Assembly: GCA_049587715.1 (NCBI GenBank)
Contig: JBAVEL010000128.1
Location: 1 to 15,772, forward strand
Direction: 5' to 3'
DNA length: 15,772 nt
Origin: JBAVEL01 sp049587715
Lineage (GTDB): Bacteria; Bacteroidota; Ignavibacteria; UBA10030; UBA6906
The notes under the pieces were generated by a model. It ran no database searches. It saw nothing but the letters and a program-made list of their open reading frames with translations, and was not told the origin of the DNA. A program made the translations under genes and the position numbers. Each line of letters opens with the position of its first letter. The stretch's first letter is position 1. Shown in pieces: positions 6,655-13,679 of this stretch.

Positions 6655-7551
6655 ATGGCCGTGCAGAAAGCCGTCCGCGCATATCTCCGGTACCTGGTGG
6701 AGGAGAAGAACTTCTCCCCCCGCACTGTGACCGCGTATGAGGGGGACCTCCGCCTCTTCGCCTCCTACCGGGCCTCCCGGGGCGGCGGGAAGACGGACGT
6801 GGGGAGCGTGGATGCGGTGGCGGTCCGGGGTTTCCTGGGAGAGCTCCTCTCCCGCGGCCGGTCCCGGCGGACCGCGGCGCGTGCCCTGGCCTGCCTGAAG
6901 TCCTTCTTCCGGTATGCGCAGAAGACCGGGCTGGCCGCCGCCAACCCGGCGGCCGCCGTCTCCGCTCCCCGGATTCCCCGGGGGCTTCCCCACTATCTGG
7001 AGGAGACAGCCGCCGGGCGGCTGATGGAGGCGCCCGACGCGTCCACCCCGGCGGGAGCGAGGGATGCGGCAATTCTGGAGCTCTTCTACGGAACGGGCAT
7101 ACGCCTCAACGAGCTCCTCAAGCTGAGGATGCGGGACCTGGCGGGGGACCTGGGGACTCTGCGGGTGATGGGGAAGGGGTCCAAGGAGCGGATCCTCCCC
7201 GTGGGAAGGAAGGCCCGGAAGGCCCTGGAGACGTATCTGAAGGTGCGGCGGCATCAGGGGGCCGGGGAGAAGGGCCCCCTGTTTCTGGCGGCCCGGGGCG
7301 GGGCCATGGACTCCAAGGGGGTGTACCGGATCGTGCGCCGGTATATCTCCATGGTGGCGGACCCGGCCAGGAAGAGCCCCCACGTGCTTCGCCACACCTT
7401 TGCCACGCACCTGCTGGACCGGGGGGCCGACCTCCGGGCCGTGAAGGAGCTGCTGGGTCACGAGTCCCTGTCCACCACGCAGGTGTACACGCACGTGGGC
7501 ATCGAGCGGCTGAAGCGGGTCTATGCACAGGCCCATCCCAGATCCTCGTGA
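6655..7551 (+). CDS. Tyrosine recombinase, XerC/XerD family
   Basis: Xer recombinases resolve chromosome dimers at dif sites near the terminus. The 298-residue protein has an N-terminal SAM-like DNA-binding domain (about 1-100, with KNFSPRTVTAYEGDL at 18-32) and a complete catalytic domain: Arg150 (GTGIRLNEL), Lys174 (GKGSKERILP), His243 and Arg246 (HVLRHTFATHLL), His269 (LLGHESLSTT) and nucleophile Tyr278 (QVYTHV). Length and spacing almost match E. coli XerD and XerC. I cannot tell whether this is XerC, XerD or a sole XerA-type enzyme without the rest of the genome, so no symbol is given. The chosen ATG lies four bases after topA; a longer open frame would run back into topA. Ribosome binding is weak, so coupling to topA is plausible. 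A topA-xer order is also known in Bacillus. Nothing nearby suggests a phage or integron integrase. Confidence 0.93.
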   Translation: MAVQKAVRAYLRYLVEEKNFSPRTVTAYEGDLRLFASYRASRGGGKTDVGSVDAVAVRGFLGELLSRGRSRRTAARALACLKSFFRYAQKTGLAAANPAAAVSAPRIPRGLPHYLEETAAGRLMEAPDASTPAGARDAAILELFYGTGIRLNELLKLRMRDLAGDLGTLRVMGKGSKERILPVGRKARKALETYLKVRRHQGAGEKGPLFLAARGGAMDSKGVYRIVRRYISMVADPARKSPHVLRHTFATHLLDRGADLRAVKELLGHESLSTTQVYTHVGIERLKRVYAQAHPRSS

Positions 7552-7581
7552 GTTTCTTTCCTGACGAAAGGAGCGCGGCGA

Positions 7582-7914
7582 ATGGACATTCAATTGACGG
7601 CACGCCGGTTTCATGCGCGGAGCGACCTGAAGGCCCGCGCGGTGGAGGCCGTGCGGAAACTCGGGAAGTTCTATGACGGCATCGTCAGCGCCGATATCAT
7701 TCTCAGCTATGAACGGGGATTGAACAGCCTCAAGACCGCCGAGATCAATCTCCGGGTTCACGGGACCCTCCTCTCGGCGCGCCAGAAGTCTGAAGACTAC
7801 ATGAAATCCGTGGATGCGGCGGTGGAGAAGTTGAGCGTCCGGCTGCAGAAGTACAAGGCCCGTCTGCGGCAGAAGGACAAGACCCGGGTCCGGGCCCTGA
7901 AGGCCCGCCCCTGA
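7582..7914 (+). CDS. hpf: Ribosome hibernation-promoting factor, short form (HPF/RaiA family)
   Basis: HPF-family proteins bind the 30S subunit in the mRNA and tRNA channel and keep ribosomes inactive in stationary phase or starvation. The 110-residue protein has the family's beta-alpha-beta-beta-beta-alpha pattern: MDIQLTARRFHARSDLKARA (1-20), the YDGIVSADIILSYERG strand region (31-46), KTAEINLRVHGTLLSARQKSEDYMKSVDAAVEKL (51-84, given here in part by its SEDYMKSVD helix start) and a basic tail KYKARLRQKDK. It lacks the long C-terminal dimerisation domain of long-form HPF, so it is a short type. The ATG has a strong AAAGGAG (7567-7573) eight bases upstream. It sits 30 bases after the recombinase gene and 13 bases before hprK. 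A small 5-bp hairpin (7556-7570) touches the ribosome binding site. Confidence 0.9.
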   Translation: MDIQLTARRFHARSDLKARAVEAVRKLGKFYDGIVSADIILSYERGLNSLKTAEINLRVHGTLLSARQKSEDYMKSVDAAVEKLSVRLQKYKARLRQKDKTRVRALKARP

Positions 7915-7927
7915 AGGACGGCCGGCG

Positions 7928-8938
7928 ATGATGAACATCGACAGCTCACGTGCGACCCAGAAGAACGAGATCTCCGTGGGGGCCCTGTTTGAGGCGAACC
8001 GGGAGCGGTTCCGCCTCAGCAGTCTCAACGGGAGCGCGGGCTTCTCAAACCTGATCCGCGACAAGAACCTGCACCGTCCCGGACTTGCCCTTGCCGGCTA
8101 CGTGGAGCTCTTCACGTACAACCGGGTCCAGATCATGGGGAATACGGAGATCCGCTACCTCAACTCCCTTTCCCCCGCCTCGCGCAGGAAGGCGTTCCTC
8201 ACCCTGTGCGAGTTCCGGATGCCGTGCATCATCCTTACCAACAGCAACACGGTGGAGGAGGACCTGCTGGAGGCGGCGCGGGCGCACGAGATCCCCGTGT
8301 TCGGCACTCCCTTTGAGACGACCAAGATCGCCTACTTCCTGGCGGATTTCCTGGATGACCAGTTCGCCCCCCAGGTGGTCCTCCACGGCTCCTTCGTGGA
8401 TGTGTACGGGGTGGGTGTCCTGATGATCGGGAGATCGGGCATCGGGAAGAGCGAGATCGCCCTGGACCTCGTGGAGAGGGGCCACCGGCTGGTGGCCGAC
8501 GACGTGGTGATGCTGACGCGCAAGGGGGAGGCCATCCTGATGGGCTCGGGCACGGACCTGGTGAAGCACTTCATGGAGATCCGCGGCCTCGGCCTGCTGG
8601 ATGTGCGCAGCATGTTCGGTATCCGGGCCATCCGCTTTCAGAAGAGGGTGGAGGTGGTGGTGGAACTGGAGGACTGGCAACCCGACAAGGACTACACCCG
8701 GGTGGGCCTGGACAGCGAGAACGTTTCCCTCCTGGATGTGGAGATTCCGCATGTGTCCCTTCCCATATTCCCCGGAAAGAACGTTACCGTCATTACGGAG
8801 GTGATTGCCCTGAATTACCTGCTCAGGCACTACGGATACGATGCAGCCAAGGAGTTTGCCAAGCGTCTGGAGGGCGTCATAGGGCAGAAGAAAAAAGGTA
8901 ATCGGGCCATAGACTACTTCGAGCACGATTTCGAGTAG
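7928..8938 (+). CDS. hprK: HPr kinase/phosphorylase
   Basis: HprK phosphorylates HPr on the regulatory Ser and can remove that phosphate, linking carbon and energy state to regulation. The 336-residue protein has the full domain set: the N-terminal domain (about 10-135), catalytic His153 (VLHGSFVDVYG), Walker A GRSGIGKS (168-175), catalytic Asp pair 191-192 (ADDVV), family signature EIRGLGLLDVRSMFGI (217-232) and the C-terminal loop FPGKNVTVITEV (281-292). All key residues expected of an active kinase/phosphorylase are visible. Two adjacent ATGs (7928 and 7931) are possible starts; GAAGGA at 7913-7918 serves either. No ptsH, ptsI or ptsN gene is in the window, so the HPr partner must be encoded elsewhere. 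In many Gram-negative bacteria HprK works without a full sugar-transport PTS; that may apply here but cannot be seen. Confidence 0.96.
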   Translation: MMNIDSSRATQKNEISVGALFEANRERFRLSSLNGSAGFSNLIRDKNLHRPGLALAGYVELFTYNRVQIMGNTEIRYLNSLSPASRRKAFLTLCEFRMPCIILTNSNTVEEDLLEAARAHEIPVFGTPFETTKIAYFLADFLDDQFAPQVVLHGSFVDVYGVGVLMIGRSGIGKSEIALDLVERGHRLVADDVVMLTRKGEAILMGSGTDLVKHFMEIRGLGLLDVRSMFGIRAIRFQKRVEVVVELEDWQPDKDYTRVGLDSENVSLLDVEIPHVSLPIFPGKNVTVITEVIALNYLLRHYGYDAAKEFAKRLEGVIGQKKKGNRAIDYFEHDFE

Positions 8939-8985
8939 AAACAGCCTCCGGCGGGCCGTTCGGGGGATTCGCAGGTTTTTTTTCC

Positions 8986-9014
8986 TTGACATGGCCTTTG
9001 ATATGACGTATCTT
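8986..9014 (+). promoter_or_regulatory. Sigma70-type promoter before the M23 peptidase gene
   Basis: A perfect -35 TTGACA (8986-8991), a 17-base spacer and TATCTT (9009-9014, four of six -10 positions). An eight-T run (8976-8983) directly upstream could act as an UP-like element. Predicted transcription start is about 9020, giving a leader of about 90 bases. It is the same -35 and spacing as the promoter at 3176-3204. Confidence 0.65.
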
Positions 9015-9031
9015 TCCCCCGATTTTTCCTG

Positions 9032-9064
9032 CTCCCCTCCCGGAACGGCTGTTCGGGGGGGAGG
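9032..9064 (+). promoter_or_regulatory. Leader hairpin able to hide a Shine-Dalgarno sequence
   Basis: The C-rich arm (9035-9046, ending CCCGGAAC) can pair with GTTC plus the G-rich run at 9051-9061 round a GGCT loop, about 11 pairs with one bulged G. The G-rich arm runs straight into GGGAGGAGGG (9059-9068), the ribosome binding region for the ATG at 9069. No T tract follows, so control of translation is more likely than termination. The pairing is seen; the function is inferred. Confidence 0.35.
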
Positions 9065-9068
9065 AGGG

Positions 9069-9113
9069 ATGGTATATTTTGTGCAACCAGGAGCCCCAGG
9101 GCCGCTCGATTGA
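9069..9113 (+). CDS. Possible 14-codon upstream ORF coupled to the M23 gene
   Basis: An ATG follows a purine-rich stretch with GGAGG at 9060-9064 (four bases away). The predicted peptide is MVYFVQPGAPGPLD. Its TGA (9111-9113) overlaps the TTG start of the M23 gene (9110-9112), the classic arrangement for coupled translation. The peptide resembles nothing I know, and it may be only a device that brings ribosomes to the weak TTG start. It is too short for coding statistics. Confidence 0.3.
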   Translation: MVYFVQPGAPGPLD

Positions 9114-10078
9114 AGAGGGATCGCCAATATCTGGTCGTGACGGACTCCGGAACGAAGGTCAGTGAGATCCGGTTCTTCCGGGCCAAGCTGATTTCCTCCG
9201 TTGCGGGTTTCTCCCTTGTCCTCGTGCTTTGCCTGTTCGGGGTGAACTACATGCTGGGGGATCCCCTGGGGATCGGGTACAGCCGCGTGGCGGCCCTCCG
9301 CACGGAGAACATCCGCCTGCGGGGGGAGGTGGAGGATCTTTCTTCCCGGATCGCCTCGGTCGAGCAGTCCCTCCGGGATGTCTCCCGCAGAGGCAACGAG
9401 CTCCGGCTCCTGGTTGACCTGAAGCAGGTGGACGAGCAGACGGCTTCGGCTTCGGCAGGAGGTGCGATCCTGACGCCGTCGGTGTCTCTGTTCCCCTCCG
9501 AGGTGTCGGATGCCCTCGGCTCCGCCCGGCAGCTGATCACCCGCCTGACCCGGGAGGTGCGCCTCCAGCGGGAGAGTTACGAAGAGGTCTCCCGGAGATA
9601 TGAGTACAACAAGGGGCTCTTCGCGGCGATTCCCGCCATCAAGCCGATGGAGGGGTACTACGCCCTGAACGGCTTCGGCATGCGTCTGCACCCCGTCCTC
9701 CGGGTCTACCGCCTGCACGAGGGTGTGGACGTGATCAACGACGTGGGGACGCCCGTCTACGCCGCGGGGGACGGGACGGTCCGGTTTGCGGGACGCACCA
9801 TGGGCGGATACGGCATCGTGGTGGATGTCGCTCACGGATACGGCTACTCCAGCCTGTATGCGCATCTCTCGCGGGTCTTTGTCCGGAACGGGCAGAAGGT
9901 CCGGCGGGGGGAACTCATCGCCCGGAGCGGACGTTCCGGATTGGTGAGCGGTCCGCATCTGCATTACGAGATCCGGCTCAACGGGCGGAAGCTGAATCCC
10001 GTGGACTTTTTCTTCGACGATGTCCACGCGGCACGGTACCGCGCCCGGCTGGCCGCGCTCGACCCCGGAGCCCGGTGA
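9110..10078 (+). CDS. Membrane-anchored M23 family metallopeptidase
   Basis: An LytM/M23-type peptidase or divisome-activator-like protein that should face the periplasm and cut, or regulate cutting of, peptidoglycan cross-links. The 322 residues are: a short basic cytoplasmic tail (1-26), one transmembrane segment (about 27-49), coiled-coil stretches (about 58-100 and 133-165) and the M23 domain (about 185-300). Zinc ligands are complete: His203 and Asp207 in RLHEGVDV, and His285 in GPHLHYEI with His283 as the usual partner; His252 in SLYAHL is the catalytic-type His. A complete set suggests an active enzyme, unlike degenerate EnvC/NlpD types. The start is TTG at 9110: it is the first start giving the expected cytoplasmic tail, and the frame has no upstream ATG or GTG near a good ribosome binding site. 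It follows its own promoter and leader. Confidence 0.9.
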   Translation: MKRDRQYLVVTDSGTKVSEIRFFRAKLISSVAGFSLVLVLCLFGVNYMLGDPLGIGYSRVAALRTENIRLRGEVEDLSSRIASVEQSLRDVSRRGNELRLLVDLKQVDEQTASASAGGAILTPSVSLFPSEVSDALGSARQLITRLTREVRLQRESYEEVSRRYEYNKGLFAAIPAIKPMEGYYALNGFGMRLHPVLRVYRLHEGVDVINDVGTPVYAAGDGTVRFAGRTMGGYGIVVDVAHGYGYSSLYAHLSRVFVRNGQKVRRGELIARSGRSGLVSGPHLHYEIRLNGRKLNPVDFFFDDVHAARYRARLAALDPGAR

Positions 10079-10128
10079 CGGGATCGGGGTGCCCCGCTCA
10101 TGTGGAAGGCACAGGGACGAGGAACGCC

Positions 10129-10353
10129 GTGATCTGGACGATGGAGCTGGCATCCTACCTGGATGATGCCCCATGGCCGGCGACGAAAGAGGAGTTGCTG
10201 GACTACGCCGCGAGGACGGGCGCGCCGGCGGAGGTGACGGAGAACCTCCAGGAGCTCGAGGACAGTGAAGAGCCCTACGAGAGCATGGAGGACATCTGGC
10301 CCGACTACCCTACCGGGACTGATTTTTTCTTTGAAGATGAAGGGGAGTATTAG
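10129..10353 (+). CDS. Small acidic DUF2795-type protein
   Basis: A 74-residue acidic protein with a strongly patterned sequence: ELASYLDDAPWPATKEELL (6-24), DYAARTGAPAEVTENLQEL (25-43) and SMEDIWPDYPTG (52-63), ending in the acidic FFFEDEGEY. I recognise this as a small conserved family annotated as DUF2795 in several phyla; its role is not known to me. It has no signal peptide, so it should be cytoplasmic. The GTG at 10129 is chosen because GAGGA (10119-10123) is five bases upstream and the product then starts like its relatives (IWTMELASYL). A longer version from GTG at 10075 overlaps the M23 stop (GTGA) and would add 18 poorly conserved-looking residues. It is the last gene before the strong terminator at 10400-10428. 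Confidence 0.82.
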   Translation: MIWTMELASYLDDAPWPATKEELLDYAARTGAPAEVTENLQELEDSEEPYESMEDIWPDYPTGTDFFFEDEGEY

Positions 10354-10399
10354 GGCCGGAGCATCCCGCGCGTCCTGCCCCCCCGTTGTGTGCAGCCGC

Positions 10400-10428
10400 A
10401 ACCCAGCCCGCCGGGGCTGGGTTTTTTT
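10400..10428 (+). terminator. Strong intrinsic terminator after the DUF2795-type gene
   Basis: Stem CCCAGCCC (10402-10409) with GGGCTGGG (10414-10421), loop GCCG, followed at once by seven T (10422-10428); the flanking AA can pair with the first two T. It is textbook in form and the clearest terminator in the window. It lies 46 bases after the stop at 10353 and overlaps the likely start of the Omp85 gene. Confidence 0.9.
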
Positions 10429-12517
10429 GTGGCGTCCCCTCGGGGCTCCGATCCCCCCGGCGGCATTCCTTCTTCTAAGCCTGCTGCTTCCCCAGGGCCC
10501 CGCCCGGTCCGAAGAGACCCCTCCCGAGGTGGAGGAGCTTCACATCGAGGGGAACAACACCTTCGGGACCGGAGCGCTGGAAGCGCTCCTCGGGACCCGC
10601 GAGACGCCCGGCTTCCTCGGGAAGTTCTTCTATGGTATTTCGGGGGAGGTGCTCGGACGGAACAATGAGTTCTTCGACCCGGGCATCTTCGCGGAGGACA
10701 TCCGGCGGGTCGTCACGTACTACAGGGAGAGGGGTTTCTTCGCCGTGGAGGTGGACACCTCCGTGACGGGAGTCCCGGACGGCGGGGGGGTGCGGGTGCG
10801 CATCCGCATCCGGGAGGGGGACCGCGCGCGCATCGACACCCTCTCCATCGAGGGCCTCCTGCTGGTGCCGGAGTTTGTGCACGCGGACATTGCAGAGGGG
10901 CGCCTGATCGGCGTGGGGGAGGCGTACGACCAGCGGCTCCTGAAGACCGAGGTGGACCGCGTCCTCCAGGTGCTCCAGGACGCCGGATACGCCAATGCCC
11001 GGTTCGATCAGGACAGCTCTGCAGCCGTCCGTCTGGCCAGCACCGGCAATTGCCGGGTCCGGCTTGTCTTCGACACGGGACGGCGTTACTTCTTCGGTCC
11101 CGTGGGGGTTCAGCGGGAAGGTGAGAAGGAACGCTCCGACATCACCGATGAGATTGTGCTCCGCCAGCTCGACTACGCGGAGGAAGAGGTGTACAACGCC
11201 TCGCATCTGGTGACAAGCGAGCGGAACCTCAACAGGGTGGGGCTCTTCGATCTGGCCCGTGTGCGGCCCCGGATTCCCCCCCGTGAAGACACCACCCTGC
11301 GGGTGCCCTCCCGCGTCACCATCCGCCCCACCGACAAGCATGAGCTGGCGCCCGAACTCCTTCTGAACGACGAGAACGGGAACTTCAACCTGGGCACGGG
11401 GCTGGGCTACAAGAACAGAAATTTCCTGGGGGGGGCGCGGACGTTCTCTTCCCGCATCCGGTTCCGCACCGAGACCATCGGGCGGTTTCCCGACTATTTC
11501 GCCCTTGCGGGGGAGGGCGTGGCAAACGCCGATCTGACGCTCGAGATGTTCCAGCCCTATATCTTCTCCCGAAACGTACGCGGCAACTGGACGGTCTCCC
11601 TGATCCTGGACAAGCAGAGACCCTACCGCCAGTTCATCGTGCGAAACAGGTTCGGCCTCACCGACCAGCTCGCCGACTATACGCACGGCTACCTGGACTG
11701 GACCCTGGAACGGGTTTCCCTTCAGCGGAACCCCCATTTCACGGGGTCCTTCGAGGAAGCGGCGGAGCTGGAAGCCCAGGCCCGGAGAGTGCAATTCAAC
11801 TCCATTCTCTCCTTCACCCTCCAGAGAAACAAGGCCAACGACGTCTTCTCCCCCTCCGCGGGCTTCATCCACGCGGCCACGCTGGAAGAGTCGGGCCTTC
11901 TTCCCCTTCTCCTCCGGAACGCCCAGCCCGACCTTCCCTTCACCCAGTTCTACCGGGTGATCCTCCTGGGCAGATGGTACTATGATCTCTCGCACAACCG
12001 GTTTGCCATCCTGGGCCTGAAACTCAAGGGGGGATGGGAGGAGAAGTACGGGGAGAGCCGGTCCGATGCGGAGCGGGCCATCCCCCAGACCCACCGGTTC
12101 TTCGCCGGCGGCGGGGCCAGCGTGCGGGGATGGGAGTCCCGGCGTCTTGCCGCCTCGGGGGACCCCCGTCTGGAGCTGGGAGGGAATCTGGCCCTGGAGG
12201 GGAGCGCGGAACTCAGGGTGAACGCCCTCCGTCACCTCCGAAGCGATCTGCTGCGGAAGCTCTGGGTCGTCTTCTTTCTGGACGCCGGGAACGTCTGGGC
12301 GGAGGCGCGCGATCTGAAGGCGCCGGATGTGGCTGTCGCGGCAGGCCTGGGGATCCGTTACGAGACCTTCTTCGGGCCCTTCCGGGTGGACTTCGGCTTC
12401 CGGATCCATGACCCGGGAGCGGAAGAGGGTGGAAGGAAATGGATCTTCCGGAAGCGCCTCCTGGGCGAGACTCTGGCCCGGGGAATCCTCCACTTCGGTA
12501 TCGGCCATGCTTTCTGA
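10427..12517 (+). CDS. Omp85/BamA-TamA family outer-membrane protein
   Basis: An outer-membrane beta-barrel protein with periplasmic POTRA domains, of the family that inserts or exports other outer-membrane proteins. From the TTG at 10427 it is 696 residues: signal peptide (1-28, core AAFLLLSLLL, likely cut near PARS-EE), POTRA-like region (about 33-285, with VEELHIEGNNTFGTGALEA opening the first) and a C-terminal 16-strand barrel (about 305-696). The conserved loop motif is VRGW (566-569, in GGGASVRGW), and the chain ends in an aromatic residue, LHFGIGHAF, as barrel proteins do. Room for about three POTRAs suggests a TamA-like or accessory member; BamA usually has five. Start is uncertain: ATG 10337 and GTG 10388 are in frame but lie in or before the terminator and give odd, long, Arg-rich leaders. 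Its stop overlaps holB by 11 bases. Confidence 0.88.
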   Translation: MWRPLGAPIPPAAFLLLSLLLPQGPARSEETPPEVEELHIEGNNTFGTGALEALLGTRETPGFLGKFFYGISGEVLGRNNEFFDPGIFAEDIRRVVTYYRERGFFAVEVDTSVTGVPDGGGVRVRIRIREGDRARIDTLSIEGLLLVPEFVHADIAEGRLIGVGEAYDQRLLKTEVDRVLQVLQDAGYANARFDQDSSAAVRLASTGNCRVRLVFDTGRRYFFGPVGVQREGEKERSDITDEIVLRQLDYAEEEVYNASHLVTSERNLNRVGLFDLARVRPRIPPREDTTLRVPSRVTIRPTDKHELAPELLLNDENGNFNLGTGLGYKNRNFLGGARTFSSRIRFRTETIGRFPDYFALAGEGVANADLTLEMFQPYIFSRNVRGNWTVSLILDKQRPYRQFIVRNRFGLTDQLADYTHGYLDWTLERVSLQRNPHFTGSFEEAAELEAQARRVQFNSILSFTLQRNKANDVFSPSAGFIHAATLEESGLLPLLLRNAQPDLPFTQFYRVILLGRWYYDLSHNRFAILGLKLKGGWEEKYGESRSDAERAIPQTHRFFAGGGASVRGWESRRLAASGDPRLELGGNLALEGSAELRVNALRHLRSDLLRKLWVVFFLDAGNVWAEARDLKAPDVAVAAGLGIRYETFFGPFRVDFGFRIHDPGAEEGGRKWIFRKRLLGETLARGILHFGIGHAF

Positions 12518-13667
12518 CGCCCCTGAGCCCGCCTGGCCGCGTGTGCTGGGACAGGAGCGGGTAAAGGCGCTTCTGGGGAGCGCCCTCCGGTCGGGACGGC
12601 TCGCCCATTCCTACCTCTTCCACGGTCCGGAAGGGGTGGGAAAGGACGCCATGGCACTGGAGCTGGGACGGGTGCTCCACTGCGCGGGCGGAACAATGGA
12701 GGCGTGCGGGGAATGTCCCTCCTGCATCGCCCTGGACACGATGCAGCATCCGGATATCCTCCTGGTGACGGCCCTTCCAGTGGGGAGGAATGAGGAATCG
12801 TGGGACCCTCCGCTGGAGAAGCTCACCCCGCCCGATCTGGCAGCGGTGCAGGAGGAGTACCGCCGGAAGGGCGCCAACCCCTATCACCGCGTGGCTGTGC
12901 CCCGGGCCACGGTCATCAAGATCAACAGCATCCGGGAGATCCGGCGCCAGGCCTCCCTCAGCACCCTGGACGGGAAGCGGCGCGTGGTGATCATATCGCA
13001 TGCGGAGGAGATGGGGGCGGAGGCGGAGAACACCCTCCTGAAAACGCTGGAGGAACCGTTCGCTCGAACCATGCTCATCCTGACCACTGCCCACCGGGAC
13101 GCCCTGCTTCCCACGATCATCTCGCGGTGCCAGACGGTCCGGTTCGACCCGATTCCCGATCTTGTCATCGCGCGGGCCCTCGGAGAACGGACCCCGCTGA
13201 ACCCGGCGGAAGCCCTGCTGCTGGCCCGCCTGTCGGGGGGAAGCTTCGCCCGCGCCCTGGAGCTGACGGAGGAGGATGTCGCCCGCCTCCGGAACGAGGT
13301 GGCGCCCTTTGTGCGCGCGGTTCTGTGGACGGACATCCCCGGTCTGGTCCGGCTCATCGAGGGTCTGAGCGGCGGGCGTGATCGGCGGAAGGTGGCGCGG
13401 TTTCTGGAATTCCTCCTCGCCTGGTTCCGGGACGCGCTCGTGCTCTCGCACGGCGGGGCGATCCTGTCCGGGGATCAGGAGGAGGACCTGAAGAAGTTCG
13501 TGGAGAATTTCGGCGGCGCGGACCTGGCGGGCATCATCCCCGAGGTGGAGCGGGCGATTTTCCTTCTGGAGAGAAATGTGTACATTAAGCTGGTTCTCCT
13601 CCATCTGAGCGTCCGCCTGCGGCGGCTTCTGATGCCGCACCGGCGCGGGGGAACCACGCACCCATAA
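12507..13667 (+). CDS. holB: DNA polymerase III subunit delta'
   Basis: Delta' is part of the clamp loader that places the sliding clamp on DNA. The 386-residue protein shows VLGQERVKALL (13-23), a Walker A-like GPEGVGKD (40-47), a zinc module with Cys59, Cys67, Cys70 and Cys73 (ACGECPSC), RRVVIISHAEEMG (158-170), the sensor-1 region TLLKTLEEP (176-184) and the SRC motif (206-208, ISRCQTVRF). Asp replaces the usual Thr/Ser after the Walker Lys, in keeping with delta' often not being an active ATPase. About 50 residues (88-137, with NPYHRVAVPRATVIKINSIR near its end) are inserted between zinc module and Walker B region; I recall this insert from Bacteroidota/Chlorobi-type proteins. The ATG overlaps the Omp85 stop by 11 bases and has no clear ribosome binding site, so coupling is likely. 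metG follows after 12 bases. Confidence 0.9.
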   Translation: MLSDAPEPAWPRVLGQERVKALLGSALRSGRLAHSYLFHGPEGVGKDAMALELGRVLHCAGGTMEACGECPSCIALDTMQHPDILLVTALPVGRNEESWDPPLEKLTPPDLAAVQEEYRRKGANPYHRVAVPRATVIKINSIREIRRQASLSTLDGKRRVVIISHAEEMGAEAENTLLKTLEEPFARTMLILTTAHRDALLPTIISRCQTVRFDPIPDLVIARALGERTPLNPAEALLLARLSGGSFARALELTEEDVARLRNEVAPFVRAVLWTDIPGLVRLIEGLSGGRDRRKVARFLEFLLAWFRDALVLSHGGAILSGDQEEDLKKFVENFGGADLAGIIPEVERAIFLLERNVYIKLVLLHLSVRLRRLLMPHRRGGTTHP

Positions 13668-13679
13668 CCACGGAGATGC

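Noticed and set aside
6655..7551. Tyrosine recombinase as the integrase of a mobile element
   Set aside because: Its length and residue spacing are those of housekeeping XerC/XerD, it sits inside a housekeeping operon right after topA, and there is no tRNA, att-like repeat or phage gene near.
7556..7570. Small hairpin CTTTC/GAAAG over the hpf ribosome binding site
   Set aside because: Only five pairs, mostly A-T, so too weak to claim as a control element.
8945..8983. Intrinsic terminator after hprK
   Set aside because: CCTCCG (8945-8950) can pair with CGGGGG (8961-8966), but one pair is G-T, the loop is 10 bases and the eight-T run starts nine bases after the stem, so it is not a convincing terminator.
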